Counted from the stretch's first letter, positions 43,274 through 52,327 are shown. The stretch is DNA of 64,000 bases from an uncultured Bacteroidota bacterium (GCA_946414435.1 CAMKOM010000001.1:168402-232401), one strand, 5' to 3'. Translations and numbers: made by a program. Notes: generated from the sequence alone by a model not told the origin.

Positions 43274-46200
43274 ATGAGTATATATAAGACATCCATAAAC
43301 CATCCAGTCACCACATCGCTGATATTTGTGGCTGTAATGATTATAGGCCTGTTCTCGCTGAAACAGTTGCCTATCGACCAGTTCCCCGAAATGGACCCGC
43401 CCTACGTAATGGTTATGACCACCTACGGCGGCGCCAACGCGAGCGAGATTGAGACCAACGTGTCGAGACTAATGGAAAACACGCTGAACTCGGTCGACGG
43501 ACTGAAGGAAATGAACACCATATCGAAAGACAACATTTCGGTGGTGACAATGGAATTTGAGTGGGGCCTGAACCTTGACGACATTGTGAACGACGTGCGT
43601 TCGTATGTGGATATGGTGAAGGACAACCTGCCCGACGGCTGCTCGACGCCGTTCATCTTTAAATTCAGTTCGAGCGCAATGCCGATTATGATGTACGCGG
43701 TTACGGCCAACGAGAGTTACTCGGGCCTTGAGAAGATTATCGACGACGACATCATCCCGCAACTGAACCGCGTGAACGGCATTGGTAACATCTCAATGTC
43801 GGGTCAGCCGACGCGCAACGTCTACATCGACATTGAGCAGGAAAAACTCGACGCCTACGGCATTCCGCTTGAACTTGTGGGTCAGGCCATTAGCGCCAAC
43901 AACCTGAATATGTCGTCGGGCAACGTGAAAATGAGCAAAGAGCAGTACGCCCTGCAGGTGCGCAGCGAGTATGCAAGCAGCGCCGAAATCAACAATATTG
44001 TGGTGACGACAACGCCCACAGGAAAGCAGATTTTTGTGCGCGACATCGCCACCGTGCGCGACACCATCAAGGACCTGTCGCTCGACGAGAAGATTAACGG
44101 CCGCGAGGGTGTGCGCCTTATGATTACCAAGCAGTCGGGCGCCAACGCGGTGCAGATTTGCAAGGACGTGCGCGAGACGCTCAAGGAAATGAAGGACAAT
44201 CTGCCCGCCGACATCAACATTGAGAACATCTACGACTCGTCGGAAGAGATTCAGAACGCCATCAACAGCCTTGCCGAGTCAATTATGTACGCGCTGCTGT
44301 TTGTGGTGCTGGTGGTGCTGTTCTTCCTGGGCCGCTGGCGCGCCACGGTCATCATCGGACTCACCATCCCTATCGCCCTGATTGTGGCGTTCATCTACCT
44401 GCTGGCTGTGGGCAGTTCGCTCAACATCATATCGCTCTGCTCGCTCACCATCGCCATTGGTATGGTGGTTGACGACGCCATTGTGGTGCTCGAGAACATC
44501 ACCAAGCATATTGAGCGCGGGTCGAGTCCGCGTGAGGCGGCCATCTACGCCACCAACGAGGTGTGGATTTCGGTTATCGCCACCACGCTGGTTATTGTGG
44601 CCGTGTTTGTGCCGCTGACAATGCTTTCGGGTATGGCGGGCATCCTGTTCAAAGAGTTGGGCTGGATTGTCACCATCGCCGTCTGCACATCGACAACGGT
44701 GGCCATATCGCTGACGCCTATGCTTGCGTCGATAATGCTGAAGGGCAAGAACCTGGTGATTGAGAACGGCAAGATTGTTGAGAAGAAGGCGGCTGTGAAG
44801 AAGTGGTCGTATGAGAACACCGTGGTGCGCCTGCTCGACAAGATTGACGCCCTGTACGCCCGCCTGCTGCGCGTCTGCCTGAACCATAAGAAACTGACAA
44901 TGACGGGCATTGTGGGATTCTTCGCGCTCTCGCTGCTGCCCGCCATTCTGGGCTACATCGGCACCGACTTTATGCAGCAGTCGGACAACGCCCGCGTGAA
45001 TGTGACCATTGAACTTCAGCGCGGTACGCGAATTGAAGAGACGCTGAAGACGGCCCGCAAACTTGAGGCGCGCTTCCGCGAACTGATACCCGAAATCGAG
45101 ATTATGTCGACATCGGCTGGTACCAACGACGACGCAAGCGTTGGCGCGCTCTTCGCTTCGACCAACAACAACAAGATTTCAATGATTGTGCGCTGCTCGA
45201 AAATGTATGACCGCGACCGCTCGATTTTCGAGATTGCCGAGGTTATGCGCGAGGAAATGAAGCAGTATCCCGAAATCAACAAATACTTCTGCTCGACATC
45301 GGGCGGTATGGGTGCGCAATCGGTTGACGTTGAGATATATGGCTACGATTTCGACCAAACAAGCCTTCTGGCCGAGGAAATCCGCCAAATGATTAACGAC
45401 AGCATTCAGGGCGCCCGCGACGCGCAAGTGAGCCGCGAAGAGGACCGCGCCGAACTGAACGTGAAGGTTGACAAGGAAAAACTGGCGCTGCACGGCCTGA
45501 CATCGGCCACAGTGGCCACCTACGTCCGCAACCGCGTGAACGGTATGACGGTGGGCTTCCTGAAAGAGGACGGCGACGAGTACAGCATCATCGTCCGCCT
45601 GAAAGAGGAAAACCGCAACTCTATCAGCGACCTTGAGAATCTGACCATTCCGTCGGCCACGGGCGCGCAAATCAAACTGAAAGAGTTGGCCACCATTGAA
45701 GAGTACTGGTGCCCGCCGCAGATTGACCGCCGCAACCGTCAACGTATTGTAACCGTGAGCGTTACGCCTTACGAGACATCGCTTGGCGAACTTGCCGAAG
45801 ACGTGAAGGCGCTCATTGCCCGCAACGTGAAAACCACGCCTGGCATCACCGTGAAAATCGGCGGTAGTTACGAGGACCAACAGGATACGTTCGCTGATAT
45901 GGGCCTTCTGCTCGCGCTGATTGTAATGCTTGTGTTTGTGGTTATGGCGTCGCAGTTCGAGTCGCTCAAAAAGCCGTTCATTATAATGATGGCAGTGCCG
46001 TTCGCCATTTCGGGTGTGATTCTGGCCTTGTGGATAACCAACACCACATTGGATATGATTGGCGCTCTGGGTGTTGTAATGCTTGTGGGTATTGTGGTTA
46101 AGAACGGTATTGTGCTGGTCGACTACATCAACCTTATGCGCGACCGCGGCTACGAGTTGAACGAGGCCATCGCCCTTTCAGGTCAGTCGCGTCTGCGCCC

Positions 46201-46468
46201 CGTGCTTATGACCGCAGCCACCACCATTCTGGGTATGCTGCCAATGGCGCTGAGCCGTTCTGAAGGTTCCGAAATGTGGATTCCAATGGGTATTGTGGTC
46301 ATCGGCGGCCTTCTGGTTTCGACCATAGTAACGCTGCTGGTTGTGCCTGTGCTCTACTCGATTATGTCGCGCCACGGCGAACGCGATAAGGAAGAGGAAA
46401 TCCGCCACTCGTTCATCTTCTTCGATATGGACGAGGATTCGGTTTACGACAGCCGTGTTAACAAATAA
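43274..46468 (+). CDS. RND efflux pump, AcrB/HAE1-type
   Basis: A 1064-residue inner-membrane proton-driven pump. It has the HAE-type start (HPVTTSLIFVAVMIIGLFSLKQLPIDQFPEMDPPYVMV), the proton-relay pair in GMVVDDAIVVLENI, a Lys in the second half (VMLVGIVVKNGIVLVDYIN), and two large periplasmic domains. Length is standard. An acidic 25-residue tail follows the last helix. The substrate range cannot be read; the TetR upstream and PII-like gene downstream complete the operon. Confidence 0.95.
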   Translation: MSIYKTSINHPVTTSLIFVAVMIIGLFSLKQLPIDQFPEMDPPYVMVMTTYGGANASEIETNVSRLMENTLNSVDGLKEMNTISKDNISVVTMEFEWGLNLDDIVNDVRSYVDMVKDNLPDGCSTPFIFKFSSSAMPIMMYAVTANESYSGLEKIIDDDIIPQLNRVNGIGNISMSGQPTRNVYIDIEQEKLDAYGIPLELVGQAISANNLNMSSGNVKMSKEQYALQVRSEYASSAEINNIVVTTTPTGKQIFVRDIATVRDTIKDLSLDEKINGREGVRLMITKQSGANAVQICKDVRETLKEMKDNLPADINIENIYDSSEEIQNAINSLAESIMYALLFVVLVVLFFLGRWRATVIIGLTIPIALIVAFIYLLAVGSSLNIISLCSLTIAIGMVVDDAIVVLENITKHIERGSSPREAAIYATNEVWISVIATTLVIVAVFVPLTMLSGMAGILFKELGWIVTIAVCTSTTVAISLTPMLASIMLKGKNLVIENGKIVEKKAAVKKWSYENTVVRLLDKIDALYARLLRVCLNHKKLTMTGIVGFFALSLLPAILGYIGTDFMQQSDNARVNVTIELQRGTRIEETLKTARKLEARFRELIPEIEIMSTSAGTNDDASVGALFASTNNNKISMIVRCSKMYDRDRSIFEIAEVMREEMKQYPEINKYFCSTSGGMGAQSVDVEIYGYDFDQTSLLAEEIRQMINDSIQGARDAQVSREEDRAELNVKVDKEKLALHGLTSATVATYVRNRVNGMTVGFLKEDGDEYSIIVRLKEENRNSISDLENLTIPSATGAQIKLKELATIEEYWCPPQIDRRNRQRIVTVSVTPYETSLGELAEDVKALIARNVKTTPGITVKIGGSYEDQQDTFADMGLLLALIVMLVFVVMASQFESLKKPFIIMMAVPFAISGVILALWITNTTLDMIGALGVVMLVGIVVKNGIVLVDYINLMRDRGYELNEAIALSGQSRLRPVLMTAATTILGMLPMALSRSEGSEMWIPMGIVVIGGLLVSTIVTLLVVPVLYSIMSRHGERDKEEEIRHSFIFFDMDEDSVYDSRVNK

Positions 46469-46515
46469 CTGAAGGATTGAAGGATTGAAGGATTGAATAA
46501 CTTAATTGAACGACA
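46469..46515. repeat. GAAGGATT repeat spacer
   Basis: Three tandem GAAGGATT words between the pump gene and the PII-like gene. Confidence 0.6.
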
Positions 46516-46809
46516 ATGAAAGCAGTATTTATAGTTTACAATCAGGCAAATACAGAGCGTGTTGAGTATATGCTCGACCGCCTTGGCATAAAGGGATTCA
46601 CCTATTGGGAAGACGTTCAGGGGCAGGGCTCGGTTGACGGCGAGCCGCGCCGCGGAACGCACACGTGGCCCGAAATGAACTCGGCCATCATCACCGTTGT
46701 CGAGGACGAAATGGTGCCCGAACTCTTGAGCCGCATCAAACGCTTGGACAACCGCAACAAAGAGGTCGGCGTGCGTGCGTTTGTGTGGAATGTGGAAGCG
46801 ACGGTGTGA
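46516..46809 (+). CDS. PII-like small protein at the end of the efflux operon
   Basis: A 97-residue protein with a ferredoxin-like beta-alpha-beta fold. It opens MKAVFIVYNQANTERVEYMLDRLGIKGFTYWEDVQG, has a loop rich in Gly and Arg (GQGSVDGEPRRGTHTWPEMNS, like a PII T-loop position), then AIITVVEDEMVPELLSRIKRLD and FVWNVEATV. It resembles PII-like proteins that accompany metal or RND transport genes. It may sense a ligand or modulate the pump; this is inference from position. A terminator follows at 46891. Confidence 0.7.
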   Translation: MKAVFIVYNQANTERVEYMLDRLGIKGFTYWEDVQGQGSVDGEPRRGTHTWPEMNSAIITVVEDEMVPELLSRIKRLDNRNKEVGVRAFVWNVEATV

Positions 46810-46840
46810 TTTATTTAGGATTTAGAATTTAGGATTGTAG

Positions 46841-46860
46841 GGACGCGATTAATCGCGTCC
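46841..46860. repeat. Perfect 20-base palindrome
   Basis: GGACGCGATTAATCGCGTCC, preceded by TGTAG. It forms a ten-pair hairpin after the PII-like gene. The style suggests a REP-like element; it is not needed as a terminator because one follows. Confidence 0.7.
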
Positions 46861-46890
46861 GCCCCGATTCACCGACACATATCCTACCGC

Positions 46891-46926
46891 AAAAAGTCTC
46901 ATTCTTGATTGAATGGGGCTTTTTTT
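46891..46926 (+). terminator. Terminator of the efflux operon
   Basis: AAAAGTCTCATTC, TTGATT loop, GAATGGGGCTTT, then TTTTT. The stem includes G-U pairs. Confidence 0.65.
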
Positions 46927-46940
46927 GTTGCGGATTCTGT

Positions 46941-46972
46941 TTGCGTTTTCGGTGGCGTTTGTGTTATCTTTG
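46941..46972 (+). promoter_or_regulatory. Superoxide dismutase promoter
   Basis: -33 TTTG at 46941-46944, 20-base spacer, -7 TATCTTTG at 46965-46972, 23 bases before the ATG at 46996. Consensus quality is good. Confidence 0.7.
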
Positions 46973-46995
46973 AGAGTCTTTTAAAAACTAAAACT

Positions 46996-47601
46996 ATGTC
47001 AATCATCCAACACGACGGAAAATTCCAAATGCCGCAACTTGCCTACAGCGCAAACGATTTGGCGCCGGTAATCAGCGGCGAGACTTTTGAGTACCACTAC
47101 GGCAAGCATTTGCAAGCCTATGTCAACAATCTGAATGCGGCGCTGCCTGGAAGCGGCTTCGAAGGCAAGACACTTGAAGAGATTGTGCAGAAATCGTCGG
47201 GTGGCATATTCAACAACGCCGGTCAGGTTTTGAACCACACGCTTTATTTTCAGCAGTTTAAGGCGCCAAGCGAAGGCAACGCGCCAACCGGGATAATCGA
47301 AGCTGCCATCAACTCTGCGTTCGGCGGATTCGATGAGTTCAAAGCTGAATTCGAAGCCAAAGGCACATCGTTGTTCGGCTCGGGTTGGGTTTGGCTTTCG
47401 GCCGACGCCAATGGCAAACTTACTATCACACAGAATATTAACGCCGACAATCCGGTAACCGCCGGTTTGCGTCCGCTGCTCACTTTCGATGTTTGGGAAC
47501 ACGCCTACTACATCGACTACCGCAACGCTCGCGCCAATCACCTTAAAGCGCTTTGGAACATAATCGACTGGAATGTGGTTGAGAAACGGTTGGCAGAATA
47601 A
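46996..47601 (+). CDS. sodB: Iron/manganese superoxide dismutase
   Basis: A 201-residue cytoplasmic Fe/Mn superoxide dismutase. Metal ligands: His34 (FEYHYGKHLQAYVNNLN), His81 (NHTLYF), and Asp and His in LLTFDVWEHAYYIDY. FGSGWVWLS and NARANHLKALWNIIDW are family text. The open frame extends upstream to 46909, but the promoter at 46941-46972 fixes the ATG at 46996. In Bacteroidota such enzymes are usually Fe or cambialistic; the metal cannot be decided here. Confidence 0.95.
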   Translation: MSIIQHDGKFQMPQLAYSANDLAPVISGETFEYHYGKHLQAYVNNLNAALPGSGFEGKTLEEIVQKSSGGIFNNAGQVLNHTLYFQQFKAPSEGNAPTGIIEAAINSAFGGFDEFKAEFEAKGTSLFGSGWVWLSADANGKLTITQNINADNPVTAGLRPLLTFDVWEHAYYIDYRNARANHLKALWNIIDWNVVEKRLAE

Positions 47602-47695
47602 ATAGATAACACTGATGCTGACACAAACCGATGGACAAGAATTTACTCGACCATCTGTTATCGGTAATCAATAAACTAAACTTCTATCAATAAAA

Positions 47696-48220
47696 ATGAA
47701 ACGTAAACATCTTATTTTCACTGTTGCCGCCTTGTTTGCGGCTTCGCTAATGCCGGCCAAGGCACAACCCACTCAAGGCGATGACACCCCTACTCTTGAG
47801 TTTGTATGCGAACTTCACGTTAAGTTGGGCCAAACCTACACCGTTGGACAGACAGCCCACGGCGCCCGCGTGGTGATTCCAATCACAGGCGGAACATTTG
47901 AAGGCCCGAATATGAAGGGCACCGTTTTGGAAGGCGGCGCTGACTATCAGCTTGTCGACCAAGCCAAAGGCCGCAACGAGATTGAGGCCATCTACTCAAT
48001 CAAAACCGAAGACGGCGTATATATTCACATCCGCAACTGCGGCTTGATTGTAACCGGCAAAGACGCTGATGGCAAACCGAGCTTCTACTTCCGCTGCGCA
48101 CCCAAATTCGAAGCGCCAAGCGACAGCAAGTACGACTGGCTCAACAACTCGCTCTTCCTTTGCAAACCGGGCGGTTTCACCCCCGAAGGCATCTCACTTC
48201 GCGTTTGGAGAGTATTGTAA
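47696..48220 (+). CDS. Secreted DUF3237 family protein
   Basis: A 174-residue protein with signal peptide (MKRKHLIFTVAALFAASLMPAKA, cleavage near AQP). The mature part fits the DUF3237 beta-barrel family: LEFVCELHVKLGQTYTVGQTAHGARVVIPITGGTFEGP, GGADYQLV, and FRCAPKFEAP...YDWLNNSLFLCKPG. Function unknown. It starts 95 bases after sod, without a clear promoter of its own. Confidence 0.8.
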   Translation: MKRKHLIFTVAALFAASLMPAKAQPTQGDDTPTLEFVCELHVKLGQTYTVGQTAHGARVVIPITGGTFEGPNMKGTVLEGGADYQLVDQAKGRNEIEAIYSIKTEDGVYIHIRNCGLIVTGKDADGKPSFYFRCAPKFEAPSDSKYDWLNNSLFLCKPGGFTPEGISLRVWRVL

Positions 48221-48281
48221 ATAGTGATAGATTAACGGCTTTCTTTTACATCAACAAAGCGGATTATAAATTATCTGCACC

Positions 48282-49040
48282 CTACAACCTCACCACCGCC
48301 GAAGCCTCGTGCCGCGAAGTTGTCAGAACTGTCACATTTTGAGCAATTTGAGAGAATGCTGCTAATGCTTTTTCAATAGTGTTGTTCTCGGCGGAAATGT
48401 GCGACAGAAAAATGTGCGACAGAGCTGGCGAAGCGTGCTGCGAAGCTAATTCAAATGACTGATTGTTAGACAGATGCCCAACTTCGGAAGCCACGCGTTG
48501 CTTCAGGAAATATGGGTACGAGCCGTGCCAGAGCATATCCTCGTCATAATTCGACTCAAGAAAAACCGCATCGCACTGCGCGAAATGGTCGGTGACTGCC
48601 TCGGTGACAATGCCAATGTCGGTCATCACGCCAATTTTGCGGCCGTTTGTTTCGACCACAAAACTGCACGGGTCCGACGCATCGTGGCGCTTGCCGAAAG
48701 TGTGCACCTGAATGCCGAACACATCGCAGACATCGCCAGGCTCAAAAAAGCGCACTTCGGCAGGGCGGAACTGACCGCGGGTGTTGTTAAATGTTTTTCG
48801 GGTGAAGTAGAATGGCAGACAGAGCCGCTTGCCAATGCCATATGCGCCGCAGACGTGGTCGGTGTGCTCGTGCGAAATGAAGACTGCACGCACCTTGCCA
48901 ATATCGACGCCTGCAGTTTTCATCCTATCTATCAGACATTTAAAGTGAATGCCCGCATCAATCAGCACTGCATCGCTATCATTGCCAACATAATAGCAAT
49001 TACCGTTACTCCCCGACGCCAATGCACATATCTCTACCAT
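48282..49040 (-). CDS. YycJ-like metallo-beta-lactamase-fold exonuclease
   Basis: A 252-residue cytoplasmic MBL-fold hydrolase. It starts MVEICALASGSNGNCYYVGND, the YycJ/WalJ hallmark, with FISHEHTDHVCG (HxHxDH), DAGI, FGKRHDASDP, TDIG and HLSNNQSFEL. Relatives are 5'-3' DNA exonuclease-like proteins. The frame runs to a TTG at 49052, but the ATG at 49040 matches the family start. It is convergent with the DUF3237 gene. Confidence 0.85.
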   Translation of the reverse strand: MVEICALASGSNGNCYYVGNDSDAVLIDAGIHFKCLIDRMKTAGVDIGKVRAVFISHEHTDHVCGAYGIGKRLCLPFYFTRKTFNNTRGQFRPAEVRFFEPGDVCDVFGIQVHTFGKRHDASDPCSFVVETNGRKIGVMTDIGIVTEAVTDHFAQCDAVFLESNYDEDMLWHGSYPYFLKQRVASEVGHLSNNQSFELASQHASPALSHIFLSHISAENNTIEKALAAFSQIAQNVTVLTTSRHEASAVVRL

Positions 49041-49178
49041 ATTCTTTATCAACTAATTATCTTTATCACCGAATTAAACCAATTCAACGAATTAATTTTC
49101 CTTTTTTACGAATATCCACAGGCGGATAAGCGAATTTAACGAATCGGCTCTAACCGATTTTTACAGATTCAATCCGAA

Positions 49179-51245
49179 TCATAAATCAGTGAAATTCTGT
49201 GTCATCTGTGTCATCTGTGCGATTTTAACATCAATCCGCCAAAGCCTCAACAGCGCCGTCTCCGCAAGCAGAACCACCAACGCGAGCAGGGCGAACAGCC
49301 GCCAAAGGCCAAAGTCGGCCTGGGTGGCTGCCACCGAATCGGCAAATGAGTCGCCCGCCTTCAAAATATCGACGTTAAACCCGCGCTGCCGCAGCATTTC
49401 GGCGGCCTCGTCGGGCTCGTAGAACTGCTTCACCGACTCCACACGGTCGAAATTCAACGAAGCATATCCAACCATTTCATTTTCAGCATTGAGCGAGTAG
49501 TTTCCCGCCGTCAGTTCGGCAGCATCAGGATAGAGCACAACTCCGCCGCCATCTATCCGCTTGACGGGGAAAAACGACGCACCATCGGCCTGAACAAGCG
49601 ATATGTTTTTCGACGCATCTTGCACATTGACAGGCAACTGCATATCGGCGGCAAGCGTGGTGTACAACCGCCCTGGCGTGGTGCTCTGAATGGCCATATT
49701 GTAGAACATCGGCACGAAAACGGGGTGGAACATCAGGTTGGTGTGGGCGGCGGCGAGCGGAACGGCCGAAACATAGATTCTGCCTTGCCCGCAGCCGTAT
49801 TCAAACATCAGCAGACCGCCCGACTCGGTATCGAAAAGGCGCGTTATGCGTTGGCGCGAAGTGGCCGCAACCTCGAAAAAGCCGTCGTAGGTTGGCATTG
49901 AGTAGTTTTTGGGGCGGTCGGAAAAGGCGTCACGGAACAGGCTGTGGCGCGTGTTCAAGTTGGCCGCCGCACCGTTTTGCACAATCCAGCCCTTCATTTG
50001 CGGACCATTGGTTGCCCGCAGCAATTGGTCGAAATCGCCCTCACGCGACGGCAGCAGCACCAAATGTCCGCCATCAGCCACAAACTTGGCCAACTGCTCC
50101 ACCGCTCCCGACGACAACTGCACGAGCGAATCAAGCACAATCAACTGATTGTCAGCAAGTTTATCATATTTAACACTAAACGGCGACACGCGGCAGTAAA
50201 GCACAGCACTGTCGGTTCGGTAGAGCGCGGCAAGATAATCAACATCGGTTTTATCGCTGATACACAAAACGTTAGTATGCCGTTGAATGTTAAAACTGAA
50301 AAACAGTCGGTTGTCGAACGTGATTGGGTAATCCTGAATGGCCACGTAGCCGCTGTTCCAACCCTGACGGCTGTGCAGGAAGGTGCACTTCACGTCGAGC
50401 GCGCTGTTGGGCTCAATCGAGAACGGCACGGTGTTCTTCATTGTGTCGTTGACAAAAACCTGCAAATTAAGGTTCGAGAGCGGCTCGCTGCCGTGGTTGC
50501 GCAGGCGGACGGTCATCTCCTCAACATTGCCGACATACAATCCAGGCGAACTAAACCACAGAGAATCAACGCTGATATTGTTGCGTGAGCCATTGGCTTC
50601 GGGCGCTAGAAAAATATGCTGACGGCCGTCGGGTTGCGAGTTTTTGAACACGAACGACGGCTTATGCAGGTCGGTGAACAGGAACGAATAGAGCACGGCG
50701 TTGGTATCGCGGCCGATAATCTGCTGACGATGAAGCACTTCGTCGATTTCAGCGACAATGTGCGTCGACTGCACGCGGCGCACCCAATCGGTGAATTGCT
50801 CCGCCCCCACCCAACGCTGTTGCTGCGGGTCCATATCATTGGTTATCAGTAGATAATCCGTCCCAACGGAAAATGCGTCAACCAGTTGGCAGGCCTGCGT
50901 TTTGGCACGTTCGAGCAGCGTTCCGTGGTCGTCACCTGCCTCCATACTGAACGAGTTGTCAATGTAAACCGCAACTCGTATTTTTTGAATGTTATCGTCC
51001 TCGTTTTTAGGGATATACGGCTGCGCGAATGCCAGCACAATGAGTGCCACCGCCAGCAGCCTCAACACAAGCAAAAGCCATTGGCGCAAAGTGGAACGCG
51101 TGCGCTGCTCACTCTGTATCGCCTTGATAAACTGAGTGTTGCTGAACGGCAAAATCCTGTATCGGCGGAAATTGAACAAATGCACCACCACAGGGACAGC
51201 CAGCGCCGCCAATGCCCACAAAACCGTTGGAAAGAGAAAATGCAC
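49179..51245 (-). CDS. BatA-domain / von Willebrand A membrane protein
   Basis: A 688-residue inner-membrane protein. It has two N-terminal helices (FLFPTVLWALAALAVPVVVHLF and WLLLVLRLLAVALIVLAFAQ, the BatA double-helix domain), then a vWA-like domain with the metal-site motif YIDNSFSMEAGD. A large periplasmic beta-rich region with a glutamine-amidotransferase-like segment (ADGGHLVLLPS) and a final helix (LWRLFALLALVVLLAETALL) follow. It starts at a GTG (51245), with a -7 box at 51263-51270. It resembles the solitary BatA-type proteins of Bacteroidota; the role is unknown. Confidence 0.85.
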   Translation of the reverse strand: MHFLFPTVLWALAALAVPVVVHLFNFRRYRILPFSNTQFIKAIQSEQRTRSTLRQWLLLVLRLLAVALIVLAFAQPYIPKNEDDNIQKIRVAVYIDNSFSMEAGDDHGTLLERAKTQACQLVDAFSVGTDYLLITNDMDPQQQRWVGAEQFTDWVRRVQSTHIVAEIDEVLHRQQIIGRDTNAVLYSFLFTDLHKPSFVFKNSQPDGRQHIFLAPEANGSRNNISVDSLWFSSPGLYVGNVEEMTVRLRNHGSEPLSNLNLQVFVNDTMKNTVPFSIEPNSALDVKCTFLHSRQGWNSGYVAIQDYPITFDNRLFFSFNIQRHTNVLCISDKTDVDYLAALYRTDSAVLYCRVSPFSVKYDKLADNQLIVLDSLVQLSSGAVEQLAKFVADGGHLVLLPSREGDFDQLLRATNGPQMKGWIVQNGAAANLNTRHSLFRDAFSDRPKNYSMPTYDGFFEVAATSRQRITRLFDTESGGLLMFEYGCGQGRIYVSAVPLAAAHTNLMFHPVFVPMFYNMAIQSTTPGRLYTTLAADMQLPVNVQDASKNISLVQADGASFFPVKRIDGGGVVLYPDAAELTAGNYSLNAENEMVGYASLNFDRVESVKQFYEPDEAAEMLRQRGFNVDILKAGDSFADSVAATQADFGLWRLFALLALVVLLAETALLRLWRIDVKIAQMTQMTQNFTDL

Positions 51246-51262
51246 GTCTTTCAGATTTTCGC

Positions 51263-51270
51263 CAAAGATA
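51263..51270 (-). promoter_or_regulatory. -7 box of the BatA-like gene
   Basis: TATCTTTG on the minus strand, 17 bases before the GTG at 51245. It supports that rare start. Confidence 0.5.
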
Positions 51271-51326
51271 GAAACTATTGTGGACGAGAAATTCTGATTA
51301 TCGATTTCTGATTGGTGATTTTTGAT

Positions 51327-51470
51327 TCATACATAGAAACCCATTGCGGCGGCATCTATGTTCGGGTAATCGGCAAGAAGTTGGTCGATTTTGGCCTTCA
51401 TATCGTTGTTGGGCGAAATAATCTCCCCAAAATTTTGTATCGTCACAAAAAAAACGCCTCGCCGATTTAA
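51327..51470 (-). pseudogene. C-terminal remnant of an Abi-type (Abi_2-like) protein
   Basis: Minus-strand frame ending at the TGA 51327-51329 reads RRGVFFVTIQNFGEII, then SPNNDMKAKIDQLL, ADYPNIDAAAMGFYV. This matches the usual C-terminus of Abi_2/AbiD/F-type abortive infection proteins (FFV...I.P.N.....L..YPNID..AMGF). No start or N-terminal part is present, so it is a fragment. It lies between the BatA-like gene and the HEPN/MNT pair, as expected for a decayed defence spot. Confidence 0.55.
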
Positions 51471-51562
51471 GCATCATTGAGAGACTTGGCGGGTTCTCGT
51501 GTTGCGAAAAAAAATGATTTATAGAATTATCAAAATATCTTTCAATGGGTTACAGCGGTTAT

Positions 51563-51973
51563 TCAGCTTAACTTTTGCTTTGCCAAAGCGGCTACCTTTT
51601 CAATAAGTTGCCCTGTCGGCTCAACAAATGGCAACACGTCTTCTTCGGTTAGTCCGTAAGAGTCATCATAGTCACCTGTTTGCCGCATCGAGAATAGGTT
51701 ATGGTATAAACGACCGAATTCGGCGGAAAACACTCCAGTTTTAATGAATTTCAGTCCGAAAAGATGGATGACGCCATTATGGGATTGAGCTGAGTCGCCA
51801 TTGGCTATAAGCAGCGCCGATACGGCATTGTATGCGGCATAGTAAAGTCGGTTGGCAATTGTCTCCCAATATTTTAGCGCCAATACACCTTTTGCTTGTT
51901 CGTAAGCGCGTTTTGATTTTTCAATCCGAAATTCGACAATGGCTTTGCGTTCTTCTTCCGTCATACCACTCAT
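51563..51973 (-). CDS. HEPN-domain protein (UPF0332-like)
   Basis: A 136-residue helical protein. NRLYYAAYNAVSALLIANGD (about 46-65), HNGVIHLFGLKFIKTG and MRQTGDYDDSYGL are the HEPN text of the UPF0332 group. Where some HEPN toxins have R-x4-6-H, here Arg is followed six residues later by Asn, so RNase activity is doubtful. It overlaps the nucleotidyltransferase gene by four bases. In HEPN/MNT modules HEPN is the toxin and MNT the antitoxin. Confidence 0.85.
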   Translation of the reverse strand: MSGMTEEERKAIVEFRIEKSKRAYEQAKGVLALKYWETIANRLYYAAYNAVSALLIANGDSAQSHNGVIHLFGLKFIKTGVFSAEFGRLYHNLFSMRQTGDYDDSYGLTEEDVLPFVEPTGQLIEKVAALAKQKLS

Positions 51974-52296
51974 AATGCAACTCCCTCCCTCATAACATTT
52001 TTATAGAATGGCGTAAAACTTCTTGATTCCCAATCTTTTGTCGTGTACATAATTGGATTGATTATCTCGTCGATATCCCAACCCAACTCGCGTATCGGAT
52101 AGGAAATATCATCCATATCGGCAGATGTGATGCGGTCTTTGTCAAGCAGAATCAGTACGTCCCAATCGCTGTCATTGCGGGCATCGCCGCGGGCGCGCGA
52201 ACCGAACAGAATGGCCCGGGCATTATGCGGCGCTGCGGCATTGAGTATCTTCTCTATGCCATCAACTATAATCTGCTTGTCCGTTTTGCTTTCCAT
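51970..52296 (-). CDS. Minimal nucleotidyltransferase (MNT), partner of HEPN
   Basis: A 108-residue nucleotidyltransferase with ILFGSRARGDARNDSDWDVLILLD (about 29-52): the GSxARG and DxD catalytic motif is complete. WDIDEI may carry the third acidic residue. It is the first gene of the pair, driven by the -7 box at 52328-52335. MNT antitoxins can adenylylate the HEPN partner; whether that holds for this subfamily is not known. Confidence 0.9.
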   Translation of the reverse strand: MESKTDKQIIVDGIEKILNAAAPHNARAILFGSRARGDARNDSDWDVLILLDKDRITSADMDDISYPIRELGWDIDEIINPIMYTTKDWESRSFTPFYKNVMREGVAL

Positions 52297-52327
52297 TGCC
52301 GTGCCCTATTTTGCTATTCCTCAAATA

